Positions 7,708 to 14,002 of a stretch of 14,002 bases of DNA are shown here, one piece after another. The notes beneath the pieces were generated by a model. The model searched no databases and was not told where the DNA came from. It was given only the letters and a program-made list of their open reading frames with translations. A program made the position numbers and the translations under genes. Each line of letters starts with the position of its first letter. Position 1 is the first letter of the stretch. The stretch is from JADHLJ01 sp038118725 (GTDB lineage Bacteria; Pseudomonadota; Alphaproteobacteria; Thalassobaculales; Thalassobaculaceae): NCBI GenBank assembly GCA_038118725.1, contig JAYOIK010000100.1:1-14002 (forward strand), in the 5' to 3' direction.

Positions 7708-7732
7708 TAGGGGCGACACGGGCCGATCACAA
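7708..7732 (-). promoter_or_regulatory. Possible promoter for the Hsp20 gene
   Basis: On the minus strand, TTGTGA (7732-7727) precedes CCCC (7713-7710) by 13 nt, followed by TAGATA. It could be a poor sigma-32 promoter or a sigma-70 promoter with 17-nt spacing and a weak -10. The implied leader is about 100 nt. Matches are modest, so this is tentative. Confidence 0.2.
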
Positions 7733-7864
7733 CCCCATGATGGTATTGAGTGACGTCAACCTCCCCTGGTGTGCTTGTTTGTGGCATGTCGGCGGAAAAT
7801 GTTTAAACCCCGATGCGCGTTCGTGGTAACCGGGCGTGGTTGAGGATCTGAAGGCATCACCAAG

Positions 7865-8842
7865 ATGGCTGACGCGGATATTTCATTCGAGACGGACGAG
7901 GAGGCCGCCAAAGCCGATCTCGATCCTTCGACTCATTTCGCGTTCGAACACAAGATCTTTCAGGTATAAGGACGCCAGATTCGCGCTTACGGGCCCGGAT
8001 CGCATCCCGGCGCTGCGGATAAATGTCGGAGAGCACGAGGCGTCAATCCCGCTCGAATCGCTTTGTCAGGAATTCAACATCGATCCCGAGAGTTCCGACG
8101 GCCAGATGCTGGAACAAGTGGCGCAAGGTCTGAAATTCGTCCGTGACATTCGCCCGGGAGATACAATTCCAAGAGAGTTGCTGGACGGAACCGCCAGTTG
8201 GAGCATCGACGAAAGCCATAAGGTGTTGGCCAAGAACAAGGTCATGGCGGCGGTCGCGGCCTGGGTCAGCGGTCAAGGCAAGAAAAAACTTACGCCGCCT
8301 CAGATCGAGGCGATGCTGGCGAAACCGGAAACCAAGGATCAGATCGAGACCGGTTTGGATAAAATCGCCTTGGCGCTCGGAATGGGTAAGGGTAAGCGGC
8401 AATAGGTTCTGGACCTGATCGACAGGTTGGCGCGCGAACTTGCTTATATCGAAGGGTTGCGCGACCGCTACGTGCATGCATCGGAGATTGTCACAAAGCT
8501 CACGCAAGTCGCCGCGTTGTACAATACCGACAGGATTTTATCGACGAGATCAACCGGGTGAAGGTGCTGATGCGCCCACCCATCAAGGATTTCAGGACGA
8601 TCTTCGCCCAGGTGGATGGGCAAACCGATGACGTTGTCGCCATGCTGAAGGCGTTCAACCGGCAACTGGTTTATATCCGAGAGATGCGCGATGAGTTGCA
8701 TCAGAAAATGCTGATTTGGGACGAGGCGATCGAACATTGGGAACTCGACCTTTCCTATAAATCCAAGGCCAGCCGGGAAGCGGTCCAATTCACCTATCGG
8801 TTTGTCGCCCACAATTTTCCGCAAAGCACGGATTGGTTTTAA
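7865..8842 (+). pseudogene. Broken gene of unknown function (two frameshifts and an in-frame TAG)
   Basis: The function is not recognised. From ATG 7865 the frame reads a plausible acidic start (MADADISFETDEEAAKAD) to the glutamine codon at 7961-7963, then GTA TAA. Skipping one base there restores YKDARFALTGPDRIPALRINVGE and a good frame to GMGKGKRQ, then TAG at 8403-8405. The same frame continues past TAG with helical, protein-like sequence (LDLIDRLARELAYIEGLRDRY) and no nearby ATG. At 8531-8535 the reading moves -1 to DFIDEINRVKVLM and runs to TAA at 8842, ending HNFPQSTDWF. The whole is 978 nt, or 326 codons. Predicted content is a mixed N-terminal region and a long helical C-terminal part. 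The alternative is two adjacent genes with sequencing errors. Confidence 0.65.
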
Positions 8843-8866
8843 CACGCCGGTTCGGCGTGGCGCTTT
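8843..8866 (+). terminator. Stem-loop directly after the broken gene
   Basis: CACGCCG (8843-8849) and CGGCGTG (8853-8859) form a perfect 7-bp GC-rich stem with a 3-nt GTT loop, starting at the base after the stop codon. It is followed by GCGCTTT, so the T run is short. A weak intrinsic terminator is the simplest reading. Confidence 0.4.
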
Positions 8867-8903
8867 CGGCTTGATCAGCGCGTCGAACGCCACCACCTCT
8901 AGA

Positions 8904-8941
8904 AACCGAGGTATTTGTGTTATCTTTTCCCAACCTCGGTT
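8904..8941. promoter_or_regulatory. Perfect 9-bp inverted repeat upstream of the pentapeptide gene
   Basis: AACCGAGGT (8904-8912) and ACCTCGGTT (8933-8941) are exact reverse complements around a 20-nt AT-rich centre. They lie about 70 nt upstream of the chosen start at 9011. Half-site spacing of about three helical turns, or an mRNA hairpin, are both possible. Confidence 0.5.
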
Positions 8942-9010
8942 ATGGGGACGGGGGGCCGGCGGTTCGCGCGACGCGACGCCGATCGCGCGAGATTGATCGA
9001 AAGGATCGTG

Positions 9011-10417
9011 GTGAGCTCCGATACGCCCCTAGGGCCGATGCTTGCCTCGCAAGCCGCGGCCAGTCAGAGAACGGCCATCGCCGAGGAACCGCCAGAGCGG
9101 ATCGCGCTACGAAAACTGAGCCAGCGCGAACTTTTGGTCGTCGTCGACAAGCACGAGAAATTCCAAACCGGTCGCAATGGCGGTCAACGCGCTTCGTTGG
9201 CTTCCTGTGATCTGAGTTTTCTCGATCTCCGGGGTATCACCTTGACCGGCGCGGATTTCAGTGGCGCCAATCTTCAGAACGCCGACCTTCGCGGCGCCGA
9301 CTTGTCCCAGTCCACGCTATTCGCCGCCGATCTGAGGCGCGCGGACCTAAGAGAGGCGAAACTGGATCGGGTGGATCTTCGCGGCGCGTGTTTCCGGGCC
9401 GCCAACCTGACCGACGCGAGCCTTGTTGACGCGGATCTTCGCGATGGTGTTTTGCTGAAACCCGATAAGGCTGGAAACCTGGTATCGGCGAGACCCGAGG
9501 GCGAGGCGATGGACATGGCGGCGGCATCCGCCCTGCGTGTCAACATGGCCCAAGCCAAGCTTTCGCATTCCTTCATCGTGCAGACGGATTTGACCGACGC
9601 GAATATGCGGAACTGCAAATTCGTGCGTGCCAATCTCAGCCATTCGAATTTCACCGGCGCCAATCTTGAAGGCGCCGACCTGACCGAGGCGAACCTGACC
9701 GGCGCGATCCTGCATGGCACGATCCTCTACAACGTCACGCTAAGCGGCACGACCCTGGACGACGCCGATCTCGCCGGCGCCGTGTTCAGCAATATGGATC
9801 GCGAGACGCTGGAAGGCCTGGGGGCGGTCATGCCCCGGCTTCTCAACGCCTTGGGCGACGAGATGCGGGCCATGCTGATCAGCCATGGCACCTGGATCCG
9901 TACCGCCGGTCGCGAAGGCAAGCGGGCGGATCTACAACGCTGGGACGTGAGCGGTCAGACCCTGGCGTCATTGAACCTGGCGGCGGCGGATCTTGCCTAC
10001 GCGGTGATGAACAACTGCGATCTATCCGGGAGCGAGTTGTTGATGGCGGACGCCACTTTCGCGGATCTTCGCGGCGCCAATCTGAGAAACACCGATCTTC
10101 GCGGCATCACCCTCAGGCGCGCGAATCTGGCGGGCGCCGATTTTTCCGGAGCCAAGATCGGACCGATCCAGATCGTCGGCGCGACAACCCAATTCTGGCC
10201 TTGCCACTTCGAGAGCGCGCATCTGCAAGAGGCCAAGTTCACTGGCGCGGATCTGCATCAGGCGGTGATGACCGCCTGCGACTTCACCAACGCCAATCTC
10301 AGGGATTGTAATCTGAAGGGCGCGGTCTTGCGGGATTCCCAATTCGCGGGCGCCGATCTTCGCGGCGCGAATCTGGACGGCGCGGATATCAGGGGCGCGC
10401 TCAACCTCGTCCAATGA
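9011..10417 (+). CDS. Large pentapeptide-repeat protein with internal duplication
   Basis: This 468-residue protein is mostly tandem A(D/N)LXX pentapeptides, which fold as a right-handed quadrilateral beta-helix. Some small family members (MfpA, Qnr) mimic DNA and bind gyrase; no such role is shown here. It has two solenoids, each preceded by a similar non-repeat segment with pattern H-x3-T-x-GR-x-G-x-RA-x-L. Segment 1 spans about residues 43-70 and segment 2 about 288-318. Repeat blocks cover about 67-260 and 305-465, the first interrupted near 150-175. No signal peptide or membrane segment is seen. GTG 9011 is chosen for the AAAGGA 5 nt upstream. An upstream GTG at 8915 would add an Arg-rich, unconvincing stretch. 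The stop overlaps the next gene as ATGA. Confidence 0.9.
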   Translation: MSSDTPLGPMLASQAAASQRTAIAEEPPERIALRKLSQRELLVVVDKHEKFQTGRNGGQRASLASCDLSFLDLRGITLTGADFSGANLQNADLRGADLSQSTLFAADLRRADLREAKLDRVDLRGACFRAANLTDASLVDADLRDGVLLKPDKAGNLVSARPEGEAMDMAAASALRVNMAQAKLSHSFIVQTDLTDANMRNCKFVRANLSHSNFTGANLEGADLTEANLTGAILHGTILYNVTLSGTTLDDADLAGAVFSNMDRETLEGLGAVMPRLLNALGDEMRAMLISHGTWIRTAGREGKRADLQRWDVSGQTLASLNLAAADLAYAVMNNCDLSGSELLMADATFADLRGANLRNTDLRGITLRRANLAGADFSGAKIGPIQIVGATTQFWPCHFESAHLQEAKFTGADLHQAVMTACDFTNANLRDCNLKGAVLRDSQFAGADLRGANLDGADIRGALNLVQ

Positions 10418-10875
10418 ACGACCACGGCTTGAGCCCACCGGGCTCGGTGCCCGAGATTACGCGATCGGTTACGCGAGGCGCGGCCCGTTTGTTGGGTGAT
10501 CTAGGCCTAGGCGTGCTGACAGAGTTCTCGCTGGCCACCGGCAGGCGGGTTGATGTGATCGGCATTGACCGCGCCGGTATGATAACGGTTATCGAGGTCA
10601 AGGCATCGGTCGCCGATTTCAAGGGCGATCGTAAATGGCGGGAATATCTCGACTTCTGCGATCGATTTTTTTTCGCCGTTTCGGCGGATTTCCCACGCGA
10701 GCTGCTGCCGATGGACGAGAATTGCGGCGTGATCATCGCGGACCGCTTTGGCGCGGAGATCTTGCGCGAACCCGTGACCGAAAAACTCGCGGCGGCGAGA
10801 CGCAAGGCGGTTACCCTGCGCTTCGCTAGGACAGCGTCCCAGAGACTGCAATCCATGTTGGATCCTGGTCTATAA
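10414..10875 (+). CDS. mmcB: MmcB family DNA repair protein (PD-(D/E)XK fold)
   Basis: This 153-residue protein matches the alphaproteobacterial MmcB/DUF1052 family. The Caulobacter member is SOS-induced and contributes to mitomycin C resistance. The nuclease-like core is visible: E37, D47 in RRVDVIGID, and E61-V-K63 in VIEVKAS, followed by DFKGDRKWREYLDFCDRFFFAV and a late GVIIADRFGAEI strand. These fit a PD-(D/E)XK active site, although nuclease activity has not been inferred beyond the motif. The start overlaps the pentapeptide stop (ATGA), so the two are probably translationally coupled. I saw no GTTC-N7-GTTC LexA box in 8843-9010 or just before this gene. Confidence 0.9.
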   Translation: MNDHGLSPPGSVPEITRSVTRGAARLLGDLGLGVLTEFSLATGRRVDVIGIDRAGMITVIEVKASVADFKGDRKWREYLDFCDRFFFAVSADFPRELLPMDENCGVIIADRFGAEILREPVTEKLAAARRKAVTLRFARTASQRLQSMLDPGL

Positions 10876-10899
10876 CGTCAATCCAAGGCTAACTTTGTC

Positions 10900-11039
10900 T
10901 CGTCGCCCTGGCGAACGGCAGGGCCATGCTTCGATTGGGCAGCGCGGCGGGAGCAACTTTTTTCAACGCTGGCACGCGTTGGCCGTCGGATCGGGCGGAT
11001 GGCTCCGGTTCAAGGCCCTGCCGTGCGCCAGGGCGACGA
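10900..11039. repeat. Inverted pair of REP-like palindromes (BIME/REPIN-like)
   Basis: The 26-bp arms at 10900-10925 and 11014-11039 are reverse complements at 25 of 26 positions, separated by 88 nt. Each arm is itself a small palindrome (GCCCTG and CAGGGC around an 8-nt loop), as in repetitive extragenic palindromes. They fill the gap between two convergent genes, a typical REP location. No target-site duplication is evident at the edges. Confidence 0.75.
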
Positions 11040-11100
11040 TAGGGTTCCGTGGGTCTAAATCATTGGTGGTCGGATATTTGATGGCTTCTAAGCCCGCCCG

Positions 11101-12183
11101 TCAGACAGCGAACCTCTGGACCGCGTCCGGATCGAAGCTGAAGCCCATGCCGGGGCGGTCCGGGATCAGGATATCGCCGTCGACCATCTCCATGCGCTCC
11201 TGGAACAGCTCGGTGAACCAGGGCATGTGTTCCGAATAGGTCACGTTGCCGGCGGCGGCGCAGAGCTGTAGGGAGTGTTCGGTGAAGATATGCGGGCTCA
11301 CTGGAATATCCAGGGCGGCGGCCATGTTCGCAACCTTTAGCCACTCCGAAACCCCGCCGACTCGCTCCAGGTCGGGCATAAGAATATCGGCGGAGCCCCG
11401 CTCCAGCATGTCTTGAAAGCCATGGCGCGTGTATTCGGTCTCGCCGCTGGCGATCGGCGTGTCCAACGCTTCGGCGACCCGCGCCGACCCGGCCAGGTCA
11501 TAGGCCTGCACCGGCTCCTCGAACCAGACGAGATTGTATTGCTCCAGCCCGCGTCCGAGACGAATCGCGTGGTTGACGGTTAGGCCCTGATTGGCGTCGG
11601 CCATAAGGTCGATGGACGGGCCGATCGCCTCACGCACGGCGGCGACGCGCTCGAGATCCACCGCGATGTCCGGCAGACCGATCCGCATCTTCACCGCCTT
11701 GAAACCTTCCGCGACGAATTGTCTGGCCTGTGTTTGAAGCGCGTCGATGCTCATGCTGGCCCAGAGCCCGCCGCTGGCATAGGCCTTCACCCGATCGCGG
11801 GCCCGGCCCAGCATGTGGCCGACCGACATCCCCGCCGCCTTGCCCTTGATATCCCAACAGGCGCAGTCGATGGCGGCGATACCAAAGATCGTCACGCCCT
11901 TGTGGCCGAGGAAATTGATCTCGCGCCACATGTCGATATAGAGCGCCTCTGTATCGCGCGGATCCTTGCCGATAACGGTCCCCTCCAAGGCCCGAACCAT
12001 GGCGTCGAGCACCGGCACCTTGTGCCCTCCGATGGCCCAGAGATAGCTCTCCCCGGTCACGCCCTCGTCCGTGTCGAGCCAGACCAGAAGACCGGCAACC
12101 CCGGTTATACGATGGATCGAGGTGCCGATCGGCTCTGGAAACGGGATATTGATCGCCTGGGTGCGAATGCCGGTGATTTTCAT
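11101..12183 (-). CDS. Enolase superfamily enzyme, mandelate racemase/muconate lactonizing subgroup
   Basis: The 360-residue protein has the capping domain (about 1-125) and TIM-barrel of the enolase superfamily, which abstracts a proton next to a carboxylate, often in acid-sugar dehydration. Catalytic elements are present: K165-x-R167 (KMR), metal ligands D196 (MADANQ), E222 (WFEEP) and E248 (SGETE), the D271/H298 dyad (MPDLERVGG, SPHIF) and E318. This favours the mandelate racemase subgroup with a KxR rather than KxK motif. The substrate is unknown. The start at 12183 follows AAGGA by 7 nt. A regulator gene lies 125 nt upstream on the same strand. Confidence 0.92.
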   Translation of the reverse strand: MKITGIRTQAINIPFPEPIGTSIHRITGVAGLLVWLDTDEGVTGESYLWAIGGHKVPVLDAMVRALEGTVIGKDPRDTEALYIDMWREINFLGHKGVTIFGIAAIDCACWDIKGKAAGMSVGHMLGRARDRVKAYASGGLWASMSIDALQTQARQFVAEGFKAVKMRIGLPDIAVDLERVAAVREAIGPSIDLMADANQGLTVNHAIRLGRGLEQYNLVWFEEPVQAYDLAGSARVAEALDTPIASGETEYTRHGFQDMLERGSADILMPDLERVGGVSEWLKVANMAAALDIPVSPHIFTEHSLQLCAAAGNVTYSEHMPWFTELFQERMEMVDGDILIPDRPGMGFSFDPDAVQRFAV

Positions 12184-12252
12184 TGTCCATTCCTTCGGGA
12201 GCCGGGATCGGTTTTCGAGGGCGCGCGAAATCGGCACCCATCTCTGTGCGAC

Positions 12253-12267
12253 TTTATCACCTATAAA
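12253..12267. promoter_or_regulatory. AT-rich dyad upstream of the enolase-family gene
   Basis: TTTAT (12253-12257) and ATAAA (12263-12267) form a perfect 5-bp dyad with a 5-nt centre, about 70 nt upstream of the enzyme start in a 125-nt gap. It could be an operator for the adjacent HTH regulator or part of a promoter. The arms are short, so chance is a real option. Confidence 0.25.
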
Positions 12268-12308
12268 TCCAACTGAAGACCCTGGTGAAGCCCAAGATTC
12301 AAAGAGGC

Positions 12309-13130
12309 CTAGATCGCTTGGGCGTTCTCGTCCCGAAGCAGTTTGGAGAAACGATACTCGTCGACGAGGGGATCAATCATCGCCAGATCGGGGTTGTTTT
12401 CCTTTAGTCGACGAACCGCGATCAAAGAGGTCTGTTCGTCTGGGGCGTTGACCTTGGCCACATATCTTAGGAAACGCCGATCCACCCACTGTCCGGCTTG
12501 CTTCCATTCTCCGGCCCGCGCATGGATCGTAAGCAAGGGGATATCCGTGGAGTCGAAAACCAAATTGTCTTCCTGAAAACAGGCCGACAGAGCCGGGTCG
12601 CCGAAATCATCAAAGGTTCCGCCACTGAAGTCACGCCCGCCTCGATAGTCTCTTACCTCTCCCCAACGCAGGATCCTTATAGGGTCCTTCGGGCTCTCAT
12701 TGGTCAGGAGATGGATCGCGCAGTCCGGGCATTGGGTAGCGATAAAGTCATAGTCCACCAAGTCCAGCCCGATGCGCCCATTTTCCGCTCGCAGCGCCTC
12801 CAAATAGTCATGCGCCCGTCGTATCTGCTCGTCCAACCATAGCCCGGTGGCCAGTCCGATCCGGAGTTTTACATTCTCGCTCGCTTGGCCGATATGCGCC
12901 CGCTGGCCGATGACGTTGACGTGGGAGTCCGCGCCCAGGAACTTTTCAAGCTCTCGTATCGTGCGGAAAGTTGGATTGAACCCTCCCGCGCCCAAAGTAA
13001 CCGGCTGGTGACGAATTCGATCGAGGGTCGCGTGTGACAGCCCTGATTTGCGAGCGAGGTCCGACAAAGCAGACGGATGTCGGTCTATAGCATCAATAAG
13101 CGCACGCAAGTACTGAGTAATTCCCGGCAT
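12309..13130 (-). CDS. XRE-like HTH regulator with PAS-like sensor region
   Basis: The 273-residue protein begins with a Cro/C1-type helix-turn-helix (about residues 20-63: LSDLARKSGLSHATLDRIR, then TFRTIRELEKFLG). The middle and C-terminal part contains WGEVRDYRGGRDFSGGTFDDFGDP (about 157-180) and LLTIHARAG, a pattern resembling PAS domains in alphaproteobacterial sensors. A CPDC motif lies at 134-137. It probably senses a small molecule and controls transcription, perhaps of the enolase-family gene downstream or the divergent ribbon-helix-helix gene; this is inference from position. ATG 13130 (complement) has GAGG 8 nt upstream. An alternative start at 13166 lacks one. The exact sensor family is uncertain. 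Confidence 0.75.
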   Translation of the reverse strand: MPGITQYLRALIDAIDRHPSALSDLARKSGLSHATLDRIRHQPVTLGAGGFNPTFRTIRELEKFLGADSHVNVIGQRAHIGQASENVKLRIGLATGLWLDEQIRRAHDYLEALRAENGRIGLDLVDYDFIATQCPDCAIHLLTNESPKDPIRILRWGEVRDYRGGRDFSGGTFDDFGDPALSACFQEDNLVFDSTDIPLLTIHARAGEWKQAGQWVDRRFLRYVAKVNAPDEQTSLIAVRRLKENNPDLAMIDPLVDEYRFSKLLRDENAQAI

Positions 13131-13196
13131 TTGTCCAACCTCTAATCCCGTCGACCGTGGCAACACTCGCTAAATGACGTGCCAGGGATAAAGTAT

Positions 13197-13232
13197 TTTT
13201 CAACCGTTACGCGACAAATATGATTTAATTGT
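13197..13232 (+). promoter_or_regulatory. Likely promoter with overlapping dyad for the RHH gene
   Basis: TTTTCA (13197-13202) and TATGAT (13219-13224, five of six) are spaced 16 nt apart in an AT-rich divergent gap. A dyad, ACAAAT (13214-13219) and AATTGT (13227-13232), matching at five of six, overlaps the -10 box, as an operator might. Confidence 0.35.
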
Positions 13233-13257
13233 GTAGTTTCAGAATGTTATTAGATTG

Positions 13258-13289
13258 GATGATCCTTTAAGCCTGCAAGCTGGATCAAC
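13258..13289 (+). promoter_or_regulatory. Inverted repeat covering the RHH ribosome site
   Basis: GATGATCC (13258-13265) and GGATCAAC (13282-13289) pair at seven of eight positions around a 16-nt loop. The right arm contains the only Shine-Dalgarno-like GGA before ATG 13291. An mRNA hairpin here could mask the start. Confidence 0.3.
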
Positions 13290-13290
13290 A

Positions 13291-13668
13291 ATGTCTCGCG
13301 CTCTTGAATTAGTCAAACACCTTCGCGTCGCCGAAACGGGACGTTGTGTGATGGCCACGAGGATCATCGAATGCGATGTGTGGTCAACTCGAGAAACCTA
13401 CCTTATCACCATGGAAACGGCTTTCTGGAGCGCGCTTGACGAGTTTGTGACGACCCTGGGCTTGTCGTTTGGTGAAGTCGTCGCAACCGCCGCGCAAGCC
13501 GCGCGATGCGAGAACATGTCCGTGGAAGACATGCTCCGGAACACACTGATCAGGTATTTTCGGAACAGACCCGACGTCGACGATCACACGGCGTTCGCGC
13601 CTGTCACGCCGCCTCTGTCCGCGCGGCTCGCTCCTCGGCGCATGGCAAGGCTTTTAAGGCGGGCATGA
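13291..13668 (+). CDS. Ribbon-helix-helix domain protein (RHH_4 type)
   Basis: The 125-residue protein has a ribbon-helix-helix DNA-binding region at about residues 33-95 (STRETYLITMETAFWSALDEF, then LGLSFGEVVATAAQA and MSVEDMLRNTLIRYFRNR). This matches RHH_4-type proteins common in alphaproteobacteria, which act as dimeric DNA-binding regulators. The helix-1 aromatic FW pair is typical. ATG 13291 is preferred; TTG 13255 would add 12 residues without a ribosome site. The last 30 residues, rich in Pro and Arg, are encoded in the region that overlaps the convergent oxidoreductase gene by 65 bp. Its target is unknown; the divergent HTH gene shares its upstream region. Confidence 0.75.
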   Translation: MSRALELVKHLRVAETGRCVMATRIIECDVWSTRETYLITMETAFWSALDEFVTTLGLSFGEVVATAAQAARCENMSVEDMLRNTLIRYFRNRPDVDDHTAFAPVTPPLSARLAPRRMARLLRRA

Positions 13669-14002
13669 CCTTTTCGGCGAACAGCTCCATATTGGCCTTG
13701 GCGAGGTCGTGCGGCATGCCGGCCATTGAGAAGATGCCCGTGAAACGGTCCGAGCCGATGCGGTCGCCGATCGCGGTGATCTTTTCGATGCATTGATCGG
13801 GCGTTCCGTAGACCTGTAGATCCATGAAGAATTGAATCGCGCCGTCCTCGTCCTTCTGTAGGGTTTCGGCGAACTTGCCGTAATACTCGTAGCCCTTTTG
13901 ACCCTTCAGATGGTCCTTGTGAAACTCGTAGTGGTCGAGGACGGTCTGCCAATAGCCGCCGATATAGCGCCGCGCCAGCGCCTCGGCGCGCTTCTCGTCC
14001 TC
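13604..14002 (-). CDS. LLM class flavin-dependent oxidoreductase, C-terminal part (runs off the window)
   Basis: The visible 132 residues are the C-terminus of a bacterial luciferase-like monooxygenase, a TIM-barrel family using reduced flavin. Recognisable parts are ALARRYIGGYWQTVLDHYEFH, FFMDLQVYGTPDQCIEKI (GTPDQ is a strong family motif) and DRFTGIFSMAGMPHDLAKANMELFAEKVMPAL. The frame is open to position 14002, so the start lies outside. The stop is TGA at 13604-13606 (complement). It overlaps the 3' end of the ribbon-helix-helix gene by 65 bp, tail to tail. The substrate cannot be assigned. Confidence 0.9.
   Translation of the reverse strand, partial: EDEKRAEALARRYIGGYWQTVLDHYEFHKDHLKGQKGYEYYGKFAETLQKDEDGAIQFFMDLQVYGTPDQCIEKITAIGDRIGSDRFTGIFSMAGMPHDLAKANMELFAEKVMPALKALPCAEERAARTEAA

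Noticed and set aside
7733..7740. Forward heat-shock -10 (CCCCATGA) upstream of the broken gene
   Set aside because: No CTTGAA-like -35 lies at 11-16 nt; the nearest (CTTGAT at 7686) is far too distant.
7572..7829. 85-codon plus-strand open frame opposite the start of the Hsp20 gene
   Set aside because: It is antisense to a clear gene for its first part, has no ribosome site or recognisable motif, and looks like a chance frame in GC-rich DNA.
10900..11039. Classical insertion sequence or MITE with terminal inverted repeats
   Set aside because: No target-site duplication or transposase is visible, and the arms are themselves palindromic, which fits REP units better.
11719..12276. 185-codon plus-strand frame opposite the enolase-family gene
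   Set aside because: The minus strand carries the full catalytic set of the enolase superfamily; this frame is its antisense.
12343..12842. Plus-strand frames opposite the HTH/PAS-like regulator
   Set aside because: They overlap a minus-strand gene with good motifs and a ribosome site, and show no motif of their own.
1..14002. CRISPR array, tRNA/rRNA gene, or toxin-antitoxin/defence island
   Set aside because: No regularly spaced repeats, cloverleaf or ribosomal sequence was seen. The RHH gene has no toxin partner beside it.

Overview
The window is GC-rich, densely coded bacterial DNA that looks alphaproteobacterial and probably Rhodospirillales-like. I infer this from the gene order rnd-lptC-lptA-lptB-rpoN-hpf-ptsN, the short exonuclease-only RNase D, an MmcB-family protein and an RHH_4-type ribbon-helix-helix protein. 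No database search was possible, so all family names rest on motifs read by eye.

Layout: (1) 1-378 is mostly non-genic, with short direct and inverted repeats, and leads into a complete short-chain dehydrogenase (379-1053). (2) 1220-7122 is a core block on the plus strand: RNase D, the LPS-export genes lptC, lptA and lptB, sigma-54 (rpoN), the long-form ribosome hibernation factor (hpf) and the nitrogen PTS EIIA (ptsN). Stop/start overlaps or short gaps link rnd through rpoN. hpf has its own 194-bp upstream region with a sigma-70-like promoter followed by a heat-shock (sigma-32-like) promoter. (3) A small heat shock protein runs convergently at 7142-7594. (4) 7865-8842 reads as one gene of about 325 codons, broken by a +1 shift, an in-frame TAG and a -1 shift. 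(5) A large two-part pentapeptide-repeat protein (9011-10417) overlaps by ATGA with an MmcB-family PD-(D/E)XK protein (10414-10875). (6) The convergent gap 10876-11100 holds two inverted REP-like palindromes. (7) On the minus strand are an enolase-superfamily (mandelate racemase subgroup) enzyme and, upstream of it, an HTH regulator with a PAS-like region. (8) Divergent from that regulator is a ribbon-helix-helix protein whose 3' end overlaps, tail to tail, a luciferase-like flavin oxidoreductase that runs off the right edge.

Functionally, 1220-7122 joins outer-membrane LPS transport with sigma-54/PTS-Ntr control and ribosome hibernation, a conserved proteobacterial pairing. The right half is accessory metabolism and regulation. 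The best leads are the triply broken gene at 7865-8842, the internally duplicated pentapeptide protein coupled to MmcB, the inverted REP pair, and the tandem promoters before hpf. I found no CRISPR array, rRNA, tRNA, transposase or clear defence or secretion system.
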